From an uncultured Prevotellaceae bacterium (GTDB taxonomy: Bacteria; Bacteroidota; Bacteroidia; Bacteroidales; Bacteroidaceae): a stretch of DNA of 46,567 nucleotides. Under the pieces are notes generated by a model, which saw nothing but the letters and a program-made list of their open reading frames with translations, was not told where the DNA came from and searched no databases. Shown here in pieces: positions 25,623 to 34,980 of the stretch (positions are counted from its first letter, which is position 1; every line of letters starts with the position of its first letter). A program made the position numbers and the translations under genes. The DNA lies in NCBI GenBank assembly GCA_900318555.1, contig ONKX01000013.1:1-46567 (forward strand), in the 5' to 3' direction.

Positions 25623-26372
25623 ATGGATAAGGTAGGACGTTACGAATTCATGGCTGAGCCGTTCCACTGCGACTTCAGCGGACGCCTCTTTATGGGCCAC
25701 ATGGGCAACCACATGCTTAATGCAGCTGACTTCCACTCGTCAGCCCGCGGTTTCGGCATGAAGTATCTCATGAGTATCCATCGTTCGTGGGTGCTCTCGC
25801 GTCTGGCTATCGAGATGACCGAGATGCCCGAGCAATACGTCAAGTTCAATGTCGAGACGTGGGTCGAGAGTGCTATGCGCTATTTCACCTCCCGTAACTT
25901 CGCTGTTGTCGGTGCCGACGGTCACGAGTATGGCTATGGTCGCTCCATCTGGGCAATGATTGACACCGAGACGCGCCAGCCAACAGATATCTTCTCTATC
26001 GACAATGGTGCTATCAACAACTGGATTGTCAAGGACAAGCCTTGTCCCATTGACAAAGGCGGCCGCGTAAAAATGTCCGACGACGCTCAGCTCGTGCGCA
26101 CTATCGATACTCACTATAACGATGTCGATATCAACGGACATATCAACAGCGTGAAATACATCGAACACGTTCTCGACCTCTGGCCCCTTGAATGGTACTG
26201 CGACCACCACATCCGCCGCTTCGAAATTGCCTACGTCGCCGAGGCCCATGCCGGCGACCAGCTCTCGTTCTACATGGAACAGGAACCCCTTGTCGAAGGC
26301 CAGAGCTCATACAACATCCGCATTGTCCGCTCCGACGGCACCGAGTGTTGCCGAAGCAAAGTTACATTTTAA
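25623..26372 (+). CDS. Acyl-ACP thioesterase (FatA-type)
   Basis: 249 aa with two hot-dog halves. The N-half contains FHCDFSGRLFMGHMGNHML; the C-half contains NDVDINGHINSVKYIEHVLD, the Asn/His region expected in acyl-ACP thioesterases. It releases fatty acids from acyl carrier protein. It follows ilvN by 14 nt. Its place in a branched-chain amino acid operon is common in Bacteroidales and may relate to branched-chain fatty acids made from the same keto acids; that link is inference. A terminator starts 6 nt after the stop. Confidence 0.87.
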   Translation: MDKVGRYEFMAEPFHCDFSGRLFMGHMGNHMLNAADFHSSARGFGMKYLMSIHRSWVLSRLAIEMTEMPEQYVKFNVETWVESAMRYFTSRNFAVVGADGHEYGYGRSIWAMIDTETRQPTDIFSIDNGAINNWIVKDKPCPIDKGGRVKMSDDAQLVRTIDTHYNDVDINGHINSVKYIEHVLDLWPLEWYCDHHIRRFEIAYVAEAHAGDQLSFYMEQEPLVEGQSSYNIRIVRSDGTECCRSKVTF

Positions 26373-26377
26373 AAATC

Positions 26378-26409
26378 GGGCTCATCGTTTGGTGGGTTCA
26401 CTTTTTTTT
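26378..26409 (+). terminator. ilv operon terminator overlapping the next promoter
   Basis: GGGCTCA (26378-26384) pairs with TGGGTTC (26393-26399) using G-U wobbles, followed by eight T (26402-26409). The sequence is nearly the same as the terminator at 220-252. The loop contains the TTTG that serves as -33 element for the next gene. Confidence 0.6.
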
Positions 26410-26419
26410 CGTACCTTCG
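26388..26419 (+). promoter_or_regulatory. Promoter embedded in the terminator
   Basis: TTTG at 26388-26391 in the terminator loop, 20 nt, then TACCTTCG at 26412-26419 (TAnnTTTG with one change). It drives the LysM gene at 26447. Confidence 0.55.
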
Positions 26420-26446
26420 CAGGCGAAATAAATGAAAGCGTAAAAG

Positions 26447-27817
26447 ATGATGAAAAGAAACATACGATATTGGTTGCTGGCGGCGGTGGTGGCACTGGGT
26501 GCTGAGACGGCGCTGGCACAGCAGGTGTTTAAGGACTTGCACGAGGTGAAGAAGAAGGAAACCATCTTCGGCATTGCCCGCGACAATGGGTTGACAGTGC
26601 AGGAACTGATAGACGCAAATCCGGAGATGAACCAGCCAGGCTATGAGCTGAAGAAGGGCGATGTGATCAAGATTCCGTTTAAGAAAGGGCAGGAGCCGAA
26701 GGACGTTGTGAACCCGACGGCAGAATCACCGGTAAAGCCCAGCGTCAGCACGGACATGAGGAACAGAACTATCCGCATCGGTATGATGTTGCCGTTGCAC
26801 AACGACAATGGCGACGGCAAGCGCATGGTGGAATATTACCGCGGTGTACTGATGGCACTGGACAGTCTGAAGGCAAGCGGCATTTCGACGGACATCCGTG
26901 CGTGGAACGTGCCTGAGGACAAGGACATCCGTCTGACGCTGCTGGAGAAGCACGTGGCCGACCGCGACCTGATTATCGGTCCGCTGTATACGAAGCAGCT
27001 GAAGCCGTTAGCTGACTTTGCGAAGACTAACAACATCAGGGTGCTGATACCGTTTAGCATCAATTCGACGGAGGTGTACGACAACGACTGCCTGTATCAG
27101 GTGTTCCAGAACGGCAATACGCTGAATGAGTCGTATGTGTTCCGTTTCTACCAGCGTTATAAGGACTCGCACGTAGTCATCATCGACTGCAACGACTCGA
27201 CGAGCACGAAAGGTGCGTTTACATCGACGCTGCGCCGTAAGCTGGAGCAGGAGGGAATGGTGTATTCGATTACAAACCTGAAGTCGAGCGAATCGATGTT
27301 TAAGACGTGTTTCTCGACGACGAAGCCCAACGTGGTGGTGTTGAACACGAGCCGTTCGCAGGAACTGAATCTGGCCTTTGCCAAGTTGAACGGACTGATG
27401 CTAACAACCCCGGGACTGAAGATTTCAATGTTCGGATATACGGAATGGCTGATGTACACCAGTAAGCATTTGGACAATTTCTATAAGTTTGACGTCTGTG
27501 TGCCGACGACATACTACATGGACCCGTTAGCACCTCGCACGGCACGTTTCAACCAGAAGTATCGCGCGAATTTCCATCAGGACATGCAGAAATACCACGT
27601 AAAATATGCCGCGACGGGTTTCGACCACGCGTATTTCATGGTGAAGGGCATGCACATGTATGGCAAGCACTTCATGGGTTCGTCTGGGACGGTGGGATAT
27701 ACGCCCGTGCAGACGCCGCTGCATTTTGAACGCATCGGAAACGGGGGCATGATGAACCGTACGGTGATGTTTGTGCACTACATGCCTGAACAGCGTGTGG
27801 AAACCATCAAATTTTAA
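26447..27817 (+). CDS. LysM protein with periplasmic-binding-like domain
   Basis: 456 aa. A signal peptide (to ~ALAQQ, residue 25) is followed by a LysM peptidoglycan-binding motif at ~33-77 (KKKETIFGIARDNGLTVQEL, then GDVIKIPF). After a Pro/Thr linker, residues ~105-456 form a type I periplasmic-binding-like fold (IRIGMMLPLHND, DLIIGPLYTKQ, PNVVVLNTSRSQE), as in the LpoA/amino-acid-receptor group. Probably a periplasmic, wall-associated sensor or synthase activator rather than a solute receptor; no transporter is adjacent. The barrel gene follows with no more than a 6-nt gap. Confidence 0.8.
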   Translation: MMKRNIRYWLLAAVVALGAETALAQQVFKDLHEVKKKETIFGIARDNGLTVQELIDANPEMNQPGYELKKGDVIKIPFKKGQEPKDVVNPTAESPVKPSVSTDMRNRTIRIGMMLPLHNDNGDGKRMVEYYRGVLMALDSLKASGISTDIRAWNVPEDKDIRLTLLEKHVADRDLIIGPLYTKQLKPLADFAKTNNIRVLIPFSINSTEVYDNDCLYQVFQNGNTLNESYVFRFYQRYKDSHVVIIDCNDSTSTKGAFTSTLRRKLEQEGMVYSITNLKSSESMFKTCFSTTKPNVVVLNTSRSQELNLAFAKLNGLMLTTPGLKISMFGYTEWLMYTSKHLDNFYKFDVCVPTTYYMDPLAPRTARFNQKYRANFHQDMQKYHVKYAATGFDHAYFMVKGMHMYGKHFMGSSGTVGYTPVQTPLHFERIGNGGMMNRTVMFVHYMPEQRVETIKF

Positions 27818-27823
27818 GTGACG

Positions 27824-28579
27824 ATGAGAAGACTACTGATACTGCTGTTGCTAGTGCCGATGATGGCGAAAGCCCAGGTGGGTGAATATCGCTCGGACTT
27901 TGCCGTCGGCGTAAACGGTGGATATACGATGAGTCAGGTTTCGTTCCAGCCCGATGTGCCAGAGGGTTGGCTGGGCGGAATGACAGGCGGTGTGTCATTC
28001 AGATATACCTGCGAGAAATATTTCAAGAGCATCTGTGCCATCGTGGCTGAGGTAAACTACGCGCAGATGGGTTGGAAGGAGACGATAGAGGACAAAGACA
28101 ACAACCCCGTGTACTATTACGATGACGAGAACAAGGAGAATCCTTTGTATTATGAACGTCGCATCAACTATATCCAGATACCTGTAATGGCCCGCATGGG
28201 TTGGGGTCGCGAGCGCAAGGGTGTGCAGGCGTTTTTCCAGCTTGGTCCGCAGATAGGTATTTATCTGGATGAGTCAACGAATACCAATATCGAATCGTTT
28301 CGTCCTACCCAGACGCCCCGTTCGTCGGTGGTGACGGCCCAGGAGGGCATGCCTGTCGAGAAGAAGTTCGACTATGGCATTGTTGGCGGTGCGGGTATTG
28401 AATTTTCGCTTCCGAAGATTGGACATATCCTGTTGGAAGGCCGTTATTATTTCGGTCTTGGTAACATCTACGGCAATACGAAGCAGGACTACTTCGGCAA
28501 GTCAAACCAACAAGCCATCGTCATCAAGATGAGCTATCTGTATGACATCTTTAAGACTAAAAACTCTAATATTAAATAA
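27824..28579 (+). CDS. PorT-like outer membrane beta-barrel protein
   Basis: 251 aa from ATG giving MRRLLILLLLVPMMAKAQ, a signal peptide ending at Ala-Gln. A GTG two codons earlier (27818) directly follows the previous stop and is less likely. The body is rich in alternating aromatic beta strands (FAVGVNGGYTMSQVSF, ICAIVAEVNYAQMGW, ILLEGRYYFGLGNIYG), as in the porT/outer membrane barrel family. Co-transcribed with the LysM gene and followed 2 nt later by the peptide transporter. Function not certain. Confidence 0.75.
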   Translation: MRRLLILLLLVPMMAKAQVGEYRSDFAVGVNGGYTMSQVSFQPDVPEGWLGGMTGGVSFRYTCEKYFKSICAIVAEVNYAQMGWKETIEDKDNNPVYYYDDENKENPLYYERRINYIQIPVMARMGWGRERKGVQAFFQLGPQIGIYLDESTNTNIESFRPTQTPRSSVVTAQEGMPVEKKFDYGIVGGAGIEFSLPKIGHILLEGRYYFGLGNIYGNTKQDYFGKSNQQAIVIKMSYLYDIFKTKNSNIK

Positions 28580-28581
28580 TT

Positions 28582-30111
28582 ATGTTTGAAGGACAACCGA
28601 AAGGATTATTTGCGTTGGCACTGGCCAACACCGGCGAGCGTTTTGGTTACTATACCATGCTGGCTGTTTTTGCTTTGTTCCTGAGAGCGAACTACGGACT
28701 GTCGCCAGCATTGGCCGGCACCATTTATAGTGCGTTTCTCATGTTAGTGTATTTCTTCCCGCTCATCGGTGGTATCATGGCCGACAAGTTCGGTTTTGGC
28801 AAGATGGTGACCACGGGTATCATCATCATGTTTGCCGGCTATCTGTTGCTGTCTGTACCCTTGGGCGGAGACAGCGTGGCATTGGTGGTGATGCTAGCTG
28901 CACTGCTGCTAATCGGTTTCGGCACGGGATTGTTCAAAGGCAACCTCCAGGTGATGGTGGGCGACCTGTATAACGATCCAAAGTATGCCGACAAGCGCGA
29001 CTCGGGATTCTCCATTTTCTACATGGCCATCAATATCGGTGCACTGTTTGCACCTACGGCAGCCATCAAGATTAAAGAATATGCTGAGACGGCACTGGGC
29101 TATTCGTCGAACGACGCTTATCACTTCTCGTTTGCTGTGGCATGTGCTTCGCTGATTCTGTCGATTGCCATCTATTATGTGTTCCGTTCGACATTCCGTC
29201 ATACGGAGGGTGGCAAGAAGAAGGCAGCAGCCGCTGACACTGCTCCCGTCGAAGAGCTGTCGAAGGAAGAGACCAAGCAGCGTATCGTAGCTCTGTGTCT
29301 GGTATTCGCCGTGGTGATTTTCTTCTGGATGGCTTTCCACCAGAACGGCTTGTCGCTGACATATTTCGCTGACGAGTTTACGGCACAGTCGGCAGAGGGC
29401 CTCCAGGCGATGTGCTTCAACGTGTGGAACCTCGTGGCCGTTATCTTTATTGTTTACGCGCTGTTCTCGTTGTTTCAGAGCAAGACCTCGAAGGGCAAGA
29501 CCATATCGGCCATTGTCATTATTGCCGCAGTAGCATTCCTTTGCTTGCAATATGATCCCGAGACAGGTGTGACCGTTTCCGCACCAATCTTCCAGCAGTT
29601 CAACCCGTTCTATGTCGTTGCGCTGACACCCGTGTCGATGGCAATCTTCGGTGCGCTGGCTGCCAAGGGCAAGGAACCCTCGGCCCCACGTAAGATAGCC
29701 TACGGTATGATTGTGGCCGCTGTTGCTTACGCGCTGATGGCCTTCGGTTCGTTTGGTCTGCCCATGCCACAGACGACAATGGGTGCCGACGGCAATCCTG
29801 TTGCTGTACATGTTGCTGATGTGACGCCGAACTTGCTGATATCGGTTTACCTCGTGCTAACCTTCGGCGAGCTATTGTTGTCGCCGATGGGTATTTCATT
29901 CGTCTCGAAAGTTGCTCCCCCGAAATACAAGGGTATGATGATGGGTGGTTGGTTTGTGGCTACGGCTATCGGTAACCAACTCGTTGTTGTAGGCGGTCTG
30001 CTGTGGGGCGCCGTTCCCCTTTGGGTATGCTGGAGCGTCTTCCTAGGCGTCTGTCTCGTTGCCGCCATCTTCATGTTTGCGATGATGAAGCGACTGGAGA
30101 AAGTATGCTAA
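28582..30111 (+). CDS. POT-family proton/peptide symporter
   Basis: 509 aa, about 12-14 transmembrane helices. The family's GERFGYY signature (ExxERFxYY type) lies at residues ~17-24 and FKGNLQVMVGDLY at ~115. It imports di- and tripeptides with protons across the inner membrane. Its last 7 nt overlap the next gene. It follows the barrel gene directly, so the LysM-barrel-transporter-EEP set is probably one operon. Confidence 0.92.
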   Translation: MFEGQPKGLFALALANTGERFGYYTMLAVFALFLRANYGLSPALAGTIYSAFLMLVYFFPLIGGIMADKFGFGKMVTTGIIIMFAGYLLLSVPLGGDSVALVVMLAALLLIGFGTGLFKGNLQVMVGDLYNDPKYADKRDSGFSIFYMAINIGALFAPTAAIKIKEYAETALGYSSNDAYHFSFAVACASLILSIAIYYVFRSTFRHTEGGKKKAAAADTAPVEELSKEETKQRIVALCLVFAVVIFFWMAFHQNGLSLTYFADEFTAQSAEGLQAMCFNVWNLVAVIFIVYALFSLFQSKTSKGKTISAIVIIAAVAFLCLQYDPETGVTVSAPIFQQFNPFYVVALTPVSMAIFGALAAKGKEPSAPRKIAYGMIVAAVAYALMAFGSFGLPMPQTTMGADGNPVAVHVADVTPNLLISVYLVLTFGELLLSPMGISFVSKVAPPKYKGMMMGGWFVATAIGNQLVVVGGLLWGAVPLWVCWSVFLGVCLVAAIFMFAMMKRLEKVC

Positions 30112-31052
30112 GCTTGCTACTGGCATCATGGTTGACGCTCGTGGAACTGAACTGCGAGAATCTCTTTGACTGCCAACACGATTCACTGAAGCAGGACACC
30201 GAGTGGTTGCCTGCTTCAGTGCGTAATTGGACTCCCGCACGCTATTGGCGCAAAGTGAATAGCATCGGGCAGGAGATATTGTCGTGTCAGGATGATGGAA
30301 TACCCGACCTTGTGGCGCTGGTGGAGGTTGAAAATGACAGCGTCATCTTTGATTTGACGCGACGTTCGTTGTTGCGACATGCTGGGTATGAATATCTGAT
30401 GACGCAATCGCCAGATGTCAGGGGAATAGACGTGGCACTGTTGTACCAGCCAATGACGTTCCGTCCGCTGTGCTGCGACTATCTGGAAGTGGAGCCGTTG
30501 GAGGGAATGAGGCCAACGCGCGACGTGCTTTATGTTCAGGGAGAGACTTTGAACCGCGGGGATGTCGTTGGGGAAACCAGCGATTGCGACACGTTACACG
30601 TGTTTGTGGTTCATGCACCGAGCCGTTTTGGTGGTGAGCATCCGACGCGGCCCAACCGTCGGGTGGTCATGGAACGGATTATGCAGGTCGTTAGGGAGTT
30701 GCCGGAGAATGCAAAAGTTATAATTGCAGGCGATTTCAACGACTATGCCGACAGTCCGTCGTTGCAGTATTTGGAGCAGCAAGGACTCATTAATGTTACC
30801 CGTGAGGCACGCGGCACTAACGGTGCTCAAGGGACGTACCGCTATCAGGGAGAGTGGGAGAGTATTGACCACGTCCTCGTCAGTCGTGTGCTATGCGATT
30901 TCGTCGCGGAGTCCTTCATCAACGATGCCCCGTTTCTGTTGGAGGAGGACAAAAAATACGGAGGAGTCAAGCCCCTCCGCACTTATAATGGTTATCGTTA
31001 TCAGCGTGGATTCAGCGACCATCTGCCGCTTGTCGTCCGTTTCCGCTTCTAA
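30105..31052 (+). CDS. Endonuclease/exonuclease/phosphatase-fold protein
   Basis: 315 aa from ATG giving MLSLLLASWLTLVELNCENLFDC; a longer ORF start at 30003 lies inside the transporter gene. EEP-family motifs: LVELNCENLF, LVALVEVEND (metal-binding Glu), DVALLYQ, VVHAPSR, IIAGDFNDYADSPSL (Asp/Asn) and SDHLPLVVRF (Asp-His). The short hydrophobic start could be a signal peptide. Substrate unknown: nucleic acid or phosphoester. Its stop codon lies in the heptad array at 31047. Confidence 0.85.
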   Translation: MLSLLLASWLTLVELNCENLFDCQHDSLKQDTEWLPASVRNWTPARYWRKVNSIGQEILSCQDDGIPDLVALVEVENDSVIFDLTRRSLLRHAGYEYLMTQSPDVRGIDVALLYQPMTFRPLCCDYLEVEPLEGMRPTRDVLYVQGETLNRGDVVGETSDCDTLHVFVVHAPSRFGGEHPTRPNRRVVMERIMQVVRELPENAKVIIAGDFNDYADSPSLQYLEQQGLINVTREARGTNGAQGTYRYQGEWESIDHVLVSRVLCDFVAESFINDAPFLLEEDKKYGGVKPLRTYNGYRYQRGFSDHLPLVVRFRF

Positions 31053-31081
31053 CTCTAAACTTTAAACTCTTAACTATTAAC
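31047..31081. repeat. Heptad array spanning two convergent stop codons
   Basis: Five words of the type TTCTAAC, TCTAAAC, TTTAAAC at exact 7-base steps. The array contains the stop codon of the + gene (31050-31052) and of the - gene (31077-31079) and fills the whole gap between them. No terminator hairpin is seen here. Confidence 0.65.
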
Positions 31082-32699
31082 TCTTGATATTGGGTTCTTC
31101 CAGTCCAATGCCCTTTTTCTTATCGACAGCCTTCAATACGAAACCGAGAATGAGTGCAGCAACACCCAGACCAGCTAGCATGAGTAGCGGGGCCGTGTAG
31201 TCGAACTTTGTGGGGTCTGTCACACCTGGATTCGTCTTGTCGAGCACTTTACCAATAAGCAGCGGGAACAACCAAAGGCCGATGTTCTGAATCCAGAAGA
31301 TGAGTGCATATGCCGAACCGATGACCTTAGCGTCAACCAGTTTGGGGACGCTGGGCCACAATGATGCAGGAACCAGCGAGAACGACGAGCCGAGCACGAG
31401 GATGGTGACGTAAGCAATAACGATGCCACCGACGGCTGAATCCTTAAACATTGGCAGGATGAACGCAAATGTCAGGTGGCAGGCGATGAGCAACAATGAA
31501 CCAAGTACGAGCATCGAAGCAGCCTTACCCTTGTGGTCAACATAAGAGCCGAGGATTGGCGTGATGAGCACGGCCAGCAGTGGGAATACGGCAAAGATAG
31601 ACTCTGCCGACTGACGCATGTAGCCCATATAACAATAGGTAACGAGCGCAATGATGCTGACGGCGAGCAAACCGTATTTCATATTGGCCTTCTTCTGGAA
31701 ATTGCTGGCGAAACCAGCGGCAGCCACAACGAGCATGATGATATACTGTACAATGGTAACGTCAGGCTGTGCCCAGAACGAATCGCTGGCAGGCTCGGTG
31801 AGTGTCAGGTTGCACTGCAGCATGTTGACAGCATACTTCTGGAAGGGGAAGATGGCTGAATAGTACAGCACGCAAAGCAGGGCGACGAGCCAGAAACCAA
31901 GGTCACTGAGAATGGTACCGATATCGCTAATCTTGAAGGGATCGTCCTTCTCTTCTGCTTCACCAGTTTGTGCATCGAGTTTGCGATCCATGAAGAAATA
32001 TACGATGGTCATGATGAGTGCAATACACATCAGAACCACACCAAACGCCACCGAGCGGCTGACACTGATATTGCCACCCAACTTAGCGAAGAACGGTGAG
32101 AAAATCATACATGTGGCAACCCCCAGACGTGCCAATGCCATTTCAGAACCCATGGCCAAAGCCATTTCGCGACCCTTGAACCATTTCACGATACCGCGAG
32201 AGACGGTGATGCCAGCCATCTCGCAACCACAACCGAAGATCATGAATCCGCAGGCGGCAAACTTAGCTGAGGCAGGCATGCCGGCATAGAAAGGCGATAC
32301 TCCCAATTCATCAAAGATGGGGATGTAGTTGAGGTTGTTGGTAAACCAAGTCTCCAATCCACTACCCATGAAACTTTCGCTAACGGCATACCACTTGATG
32401 ATGGCGCCGACGAGCATAACGGCTGCTGAAAGTACAGCGGTAAAGCGAACGCCCATCTTGTCGAGAATGATGCCGGCAAAGATGAGGAAGAACACGAATA
32501 CGTTGAGGAATACCTCAGAGCCCTGCATCGTTCCGAATGCGGTAGAATCCCATCCGCGGGTCTCCTGCATCAGGTCCTTGATGGGTGAGAGGATGTCCAT
32601 GAAGATGTAGCTGCAAAACATGGCGAGTGCCAAGAGCAGCAAAGCGGTCCAGCGCATTCCTGCGCTGTCGCGAAGTGTTTTTTGAATTGCTTGTGTCAT
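31077..32699 (-). CDS. Major facilitator superfamily transporter
   Basis: 540 aa, 12 or more membrane helices. The N-terminal half has SYIFMDILSPIKDLMQ, FAGIILDKMGVRF (the inter-helix 2-3 signature) and GCGCEMAGITVSRGIVKWFKG. A cytoplasmic loop with GEAEEKDDPFK separates the halves. C-half motifs such as SYVDHKGKAASMLVLGS fit an MFS antiporter-like fold. Substrate not predictable. The gene lies 64 nt below the S9 peptidase, a gap largely filled by an octad array, so dipeptide or product uptake is possible but inferred. Confidence 0.85.
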   Translation of the reverse strand: MTQAIQKTLRDSAGMRWTALLLLALAMFCSYIFMDILSPIKDLMQETRGWDSTAFGTMQGSEVFLNVFVFFLIFAGIILDKMGVRFTAVLSAAVMLVGAIIKWYAVSESFMGSGLETWFTNNLNYIPIFDELGVSPFYAGMPASAKFAACGFMIFGCGCEMAGITVSRGIVKWFKGREMALAMGSEMALARLGVATCMIFSPFFAKLGGNISVSRSVAFGVVLMCIALIMTIVYFFMDRKLDAQTGEAEEKDDPFKISDIGTILSDLGFWLVALLCVLYYSAIFPFQKYAVNMLQCNLTLTEPASDSFWAQPDVTIVQYIIMLVVAAAGFASNFQKKANMKYGLLAVSIIALVTYCYMGYMRQSAESIFAVFPLLAVLITPILGSYVDHKGKAASMLVLGSLLLIACHLTFAFILPMFKDSAVGGIVIAYVTILVLGSSFSLVPASLWPSVPKLVDAKVIGSAYALIFWIQNIGLWLFPLLIGKVLDKTNPGVTDPTKFDYTAPLLMLAGLGVAALILGFVLKAVDKKKGIGLEEPNIKS

Positions 32700-32713
32700 T
32701 ATTATTGTTTTTT

Positions 32714-32753
32714 GTCGTTATTTCGTGATTTCGTTATATTTGTATTTCGGTGT
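32714..32753. repeat. Octad array between the S9 peptidase and MFS genes
   Basis: Five 8-base words of the TTCGTTAT family (GTCGTTAT, TTCGTGAT, TTCGTTAT and two looser copies). The word is the reverse complement of that in the array at 42507-42546. Confidence 0.55.
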
Positions 32754-32763
32754 TACGAAGGAT

Positions 32764-34962
32764 TTATTTCAACCAACGGTTGAGCCAGTCGAAGAATGTC
32801 CTTTGCCAGAGAATACCGTTCTGAGGTTTCAGCACCCAGTGATTCTCATCGGGGAACACGAGGAATTCTGCAGGGATTCCCTTCATGCGAGCGGCGTTAA
32901 ATGCTGCCATGCCCTGCGTGTAGTTGATGCGGTAGTCCTTCTCGCCATGAATACAAAGGATAGGTGTGTCCCATTTTTCCACCATCTTGTGCGGTGAGTC
33001 GTGGTAAGTCTTCTTGGCGCGCGGCATCTGCGGGCGGTGCCAGTAGGCCTCATCGTATTCCCAGTTTGAGAACCAGTTCTCTTCAGTTTCCAGATACATT
33101 GCAGCGAGATTGAAGGCACCATCGTGTGCGATGAACGCCTTGAAGCGTTTGTTGTGGATACCTGCGAGATAGTAGACACTGAATCCGCCAAAGCTTGCAC
33201 CAACGGCGCCCAAGCGGTCGCGGTCGACGAAAGGCAGTGAGTCGGCAGCAAAGTCGATGGCAGAGAGGTAGTCATCCATACACTGACCGGTCCAATCGCC
33301 AGAGATTTCTTCCTTCCACTCCTGACCGAAGCCAGGCAAACCGTGACGGTTTGGTGCTACGACGACATAGCCGTTGGCAGCCATGATCTGGAAATTCCAT
33401 CGGTACGACCAGAACTGCGATACAGGACTCTGCGGACCACCTTCGCAGAAGAGCAGGGTGGGGTATTTCTTGCCTTCTTCATAGTTGGCAGGTAGCATAA
33501 CCCAGACGAGTTCCTTCTTGCCGTCGGTAGTAGGAACCCAGTATTGTTGCATCTTGCCGAAGGTAAGCTGCGAGAGAATGTGGTCGTTTTCGTGAGAGAG
33601 CTGCTGGATAGTAGCGGGAGAAGCGTTGCTCGTGCGTTTGGTGGCAGGTGTCACCATGTAGATATCCGTAGGAGCAGAGAGGCTCTGACGGGTTGCCAGG
33701 ATGCGCTGTCCGTTGTTGGCCATCTGGATACTGGTCCAGTCGTCCCACGTCTCAGTAAGCTGAGAGACCTCGCCTTTCTGACTGGCAACATACATATTGC
33801 AGCATCCGTGCCATACGCTAAGGAAATAGAACTGCGGGTCAGCAGCCTTGACCTTTTTACCGCTGACAGGAGCCCAGCAGAATGCTTCCACATCACTCTG
33901 CCAATTGAGGTAGCGCTTCGAACCCGTTGCCAAATCGTAGATGCACAAACGGTTGAGGTCGGCTTCGTAGCCGTCGCGTTCCATAGACTGCCAAGCGATG
34001 TATTTACCATCGGGCGAGAACTGCGGATTCTGGTCGTAACCAACATTGTTGACGAGGTTCTCCTTGGCGTTCACAGCCTGTGTCGCTAGCGTAATCGTTG
34101 GATCAACCTTCGGCGCAACATAATCGGCAGGCTTGCAGAGATTTTTCGTCTTGCGGGTACCTATATAATATAAATAGATGTCCGAGTCTGTAGAGATGCT
34201 ATACTCCAGTCCGGTCTTTTTGCGACACGTATAAGCAATCGTCTTCGAGTCAGGACTCCACGCTAGCTGTTCGATGCCACCAAAAGGTTCCATAGGACAT
34301 TCGTAAGGTTCACCATCGAGGATGTCTGTACCATCGTTGGCGATGACCATATCATTGTTCACTGAATAGACGAACGGATGCTGGATGCTTTCCACATAGT
34401 GGTCCCAGTGGCGATACATCAAGTCGGTCACGCGACGTCCTGTAGCCTTTGGCAGGTCGTCGGGATTCTGCGATATAACCTCGTGGAAGGGCAGAGACTT
34501 GATGATGATAACCTGTTTACGGTCTGGCGAGAATTTAAAGCCCTCAACCTCACCATCGGTTTTTGACAACTGTCGACGTCCTGAGCCGTCAGCTTTCACA
34601 CACCATATCTCGCCACCGCTGACGAAAGCAATCGTCTGGGCGTCGAGCCATGTCGGGTCCGTCTCGCTCTTGGCGCTGGTAGTCAGTTGCTGATTCCCGG
34701 TTCCGTCTGCATTCATGATGCAGATGACCTGATGGCTCTTGTTTTGTTTGACACTGTAATACCCAACTTGATAGACAATACGACTACCGTCTGGTGAGGC
34801 CTCAACACCTCCAATGCGTCCCATGGCCCACAAAGCTTCTGGAGTCATCATCCTACTCGACAGTTTGATGTTACTTTTTCCAATCACGTCACTTTCCGTT
34901 GTTTTGCCTGTAGCGCTTACTGCAAGCAGTAAAGCAGCCACAAAAGTCAATATTTTTTTCAT
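32764..34962 (-). CDS. S9-family prolyl oligopeptidase-like serine peptidase
   Basis: 732 aa from the ATG giving MKKILTFVAALLLAVSATG (signal peptide); the ORF's earlier ATG (35013) precedes the promoter. Residues ~45-470 form a WD40/PD40-like beta-propeller with repeated 'ASPDGSRIVYQV', 'FSPDRKQVIIIK' and 'FSPDGKYIAWQS' blades. The C-terminal alpha/beta hydrolase carries the nucleophile Ser in GASFGGFSVYYLAG and the His in DENHWVLKPQNG. A probable periplasmic exported dipeptidyl/oligopeptidase. Divergent from the SpoIIE gene, with which it shares a palindromic promoter region. Confidence 0.9.
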   Translation of the reverse strand: MKKILTFVAALLLAVSATGKTTESDVIGKSNIKLSSRMMTPEALWAMGRIGGVEASPDGSRIVYQVGYYSVKQNKSHQVICIMNADGTGNQQLTTSAKSETDPTWLDAQTIAFVSGGEIWCVKADGSGRRQLSKTDGEVEGFKFSPDRKQVIIIKSLPFHEVISQNPDDLPKATGRRVTDLMYRHWDHYVESIQHPFVYSVNNDMVIANDGTDILDGEPYECPMEPFGGIEQLAWSPDSKTIAYTCRKKTGLEYSISTDSDIYLYYIGTRKTKNLCKPADYVAPKVDPTITLATQAVNAKENLVNNVGYDQNPQFSPDGKYIAWQSMERDGYEADLNRLCIYDLATGSKRYLNWQSDVEAFCWAPVSGKKVKAADPQFYFLSVWHGCCNMYVASQKGEVSQLTETWDDWTSIQMANNGQRILATRQSLSAPTDIYMVTPATKRTSNASPATIQQLSHENDHILSQLTFGKMQQYWVPTTDGKKELVWVMLPANYEEGKKYPTLLFCEGGPQSPVSQFWSYRWNFQIMAANGYVVVAPNRHGLPGFGQEWKEEISGDWTGQCMDDYLSAIDFAADSLPFVDRDRLGAVGASFGGFSVYYLAGIHNKRFKAFIAHDGAFNLAAMYLETEENWFSNWEYDEAYWHRPQMPRAKKTYHDSPHKMVEKWDTPILCIHGEKDYRINYTQGMAAFNAARMKGIPAEFLVFPDENHWVLKPQNGILWQRTFFDWLNRWLK

Positions 34963-34980
34963 AATTATTGAATATTTGAG

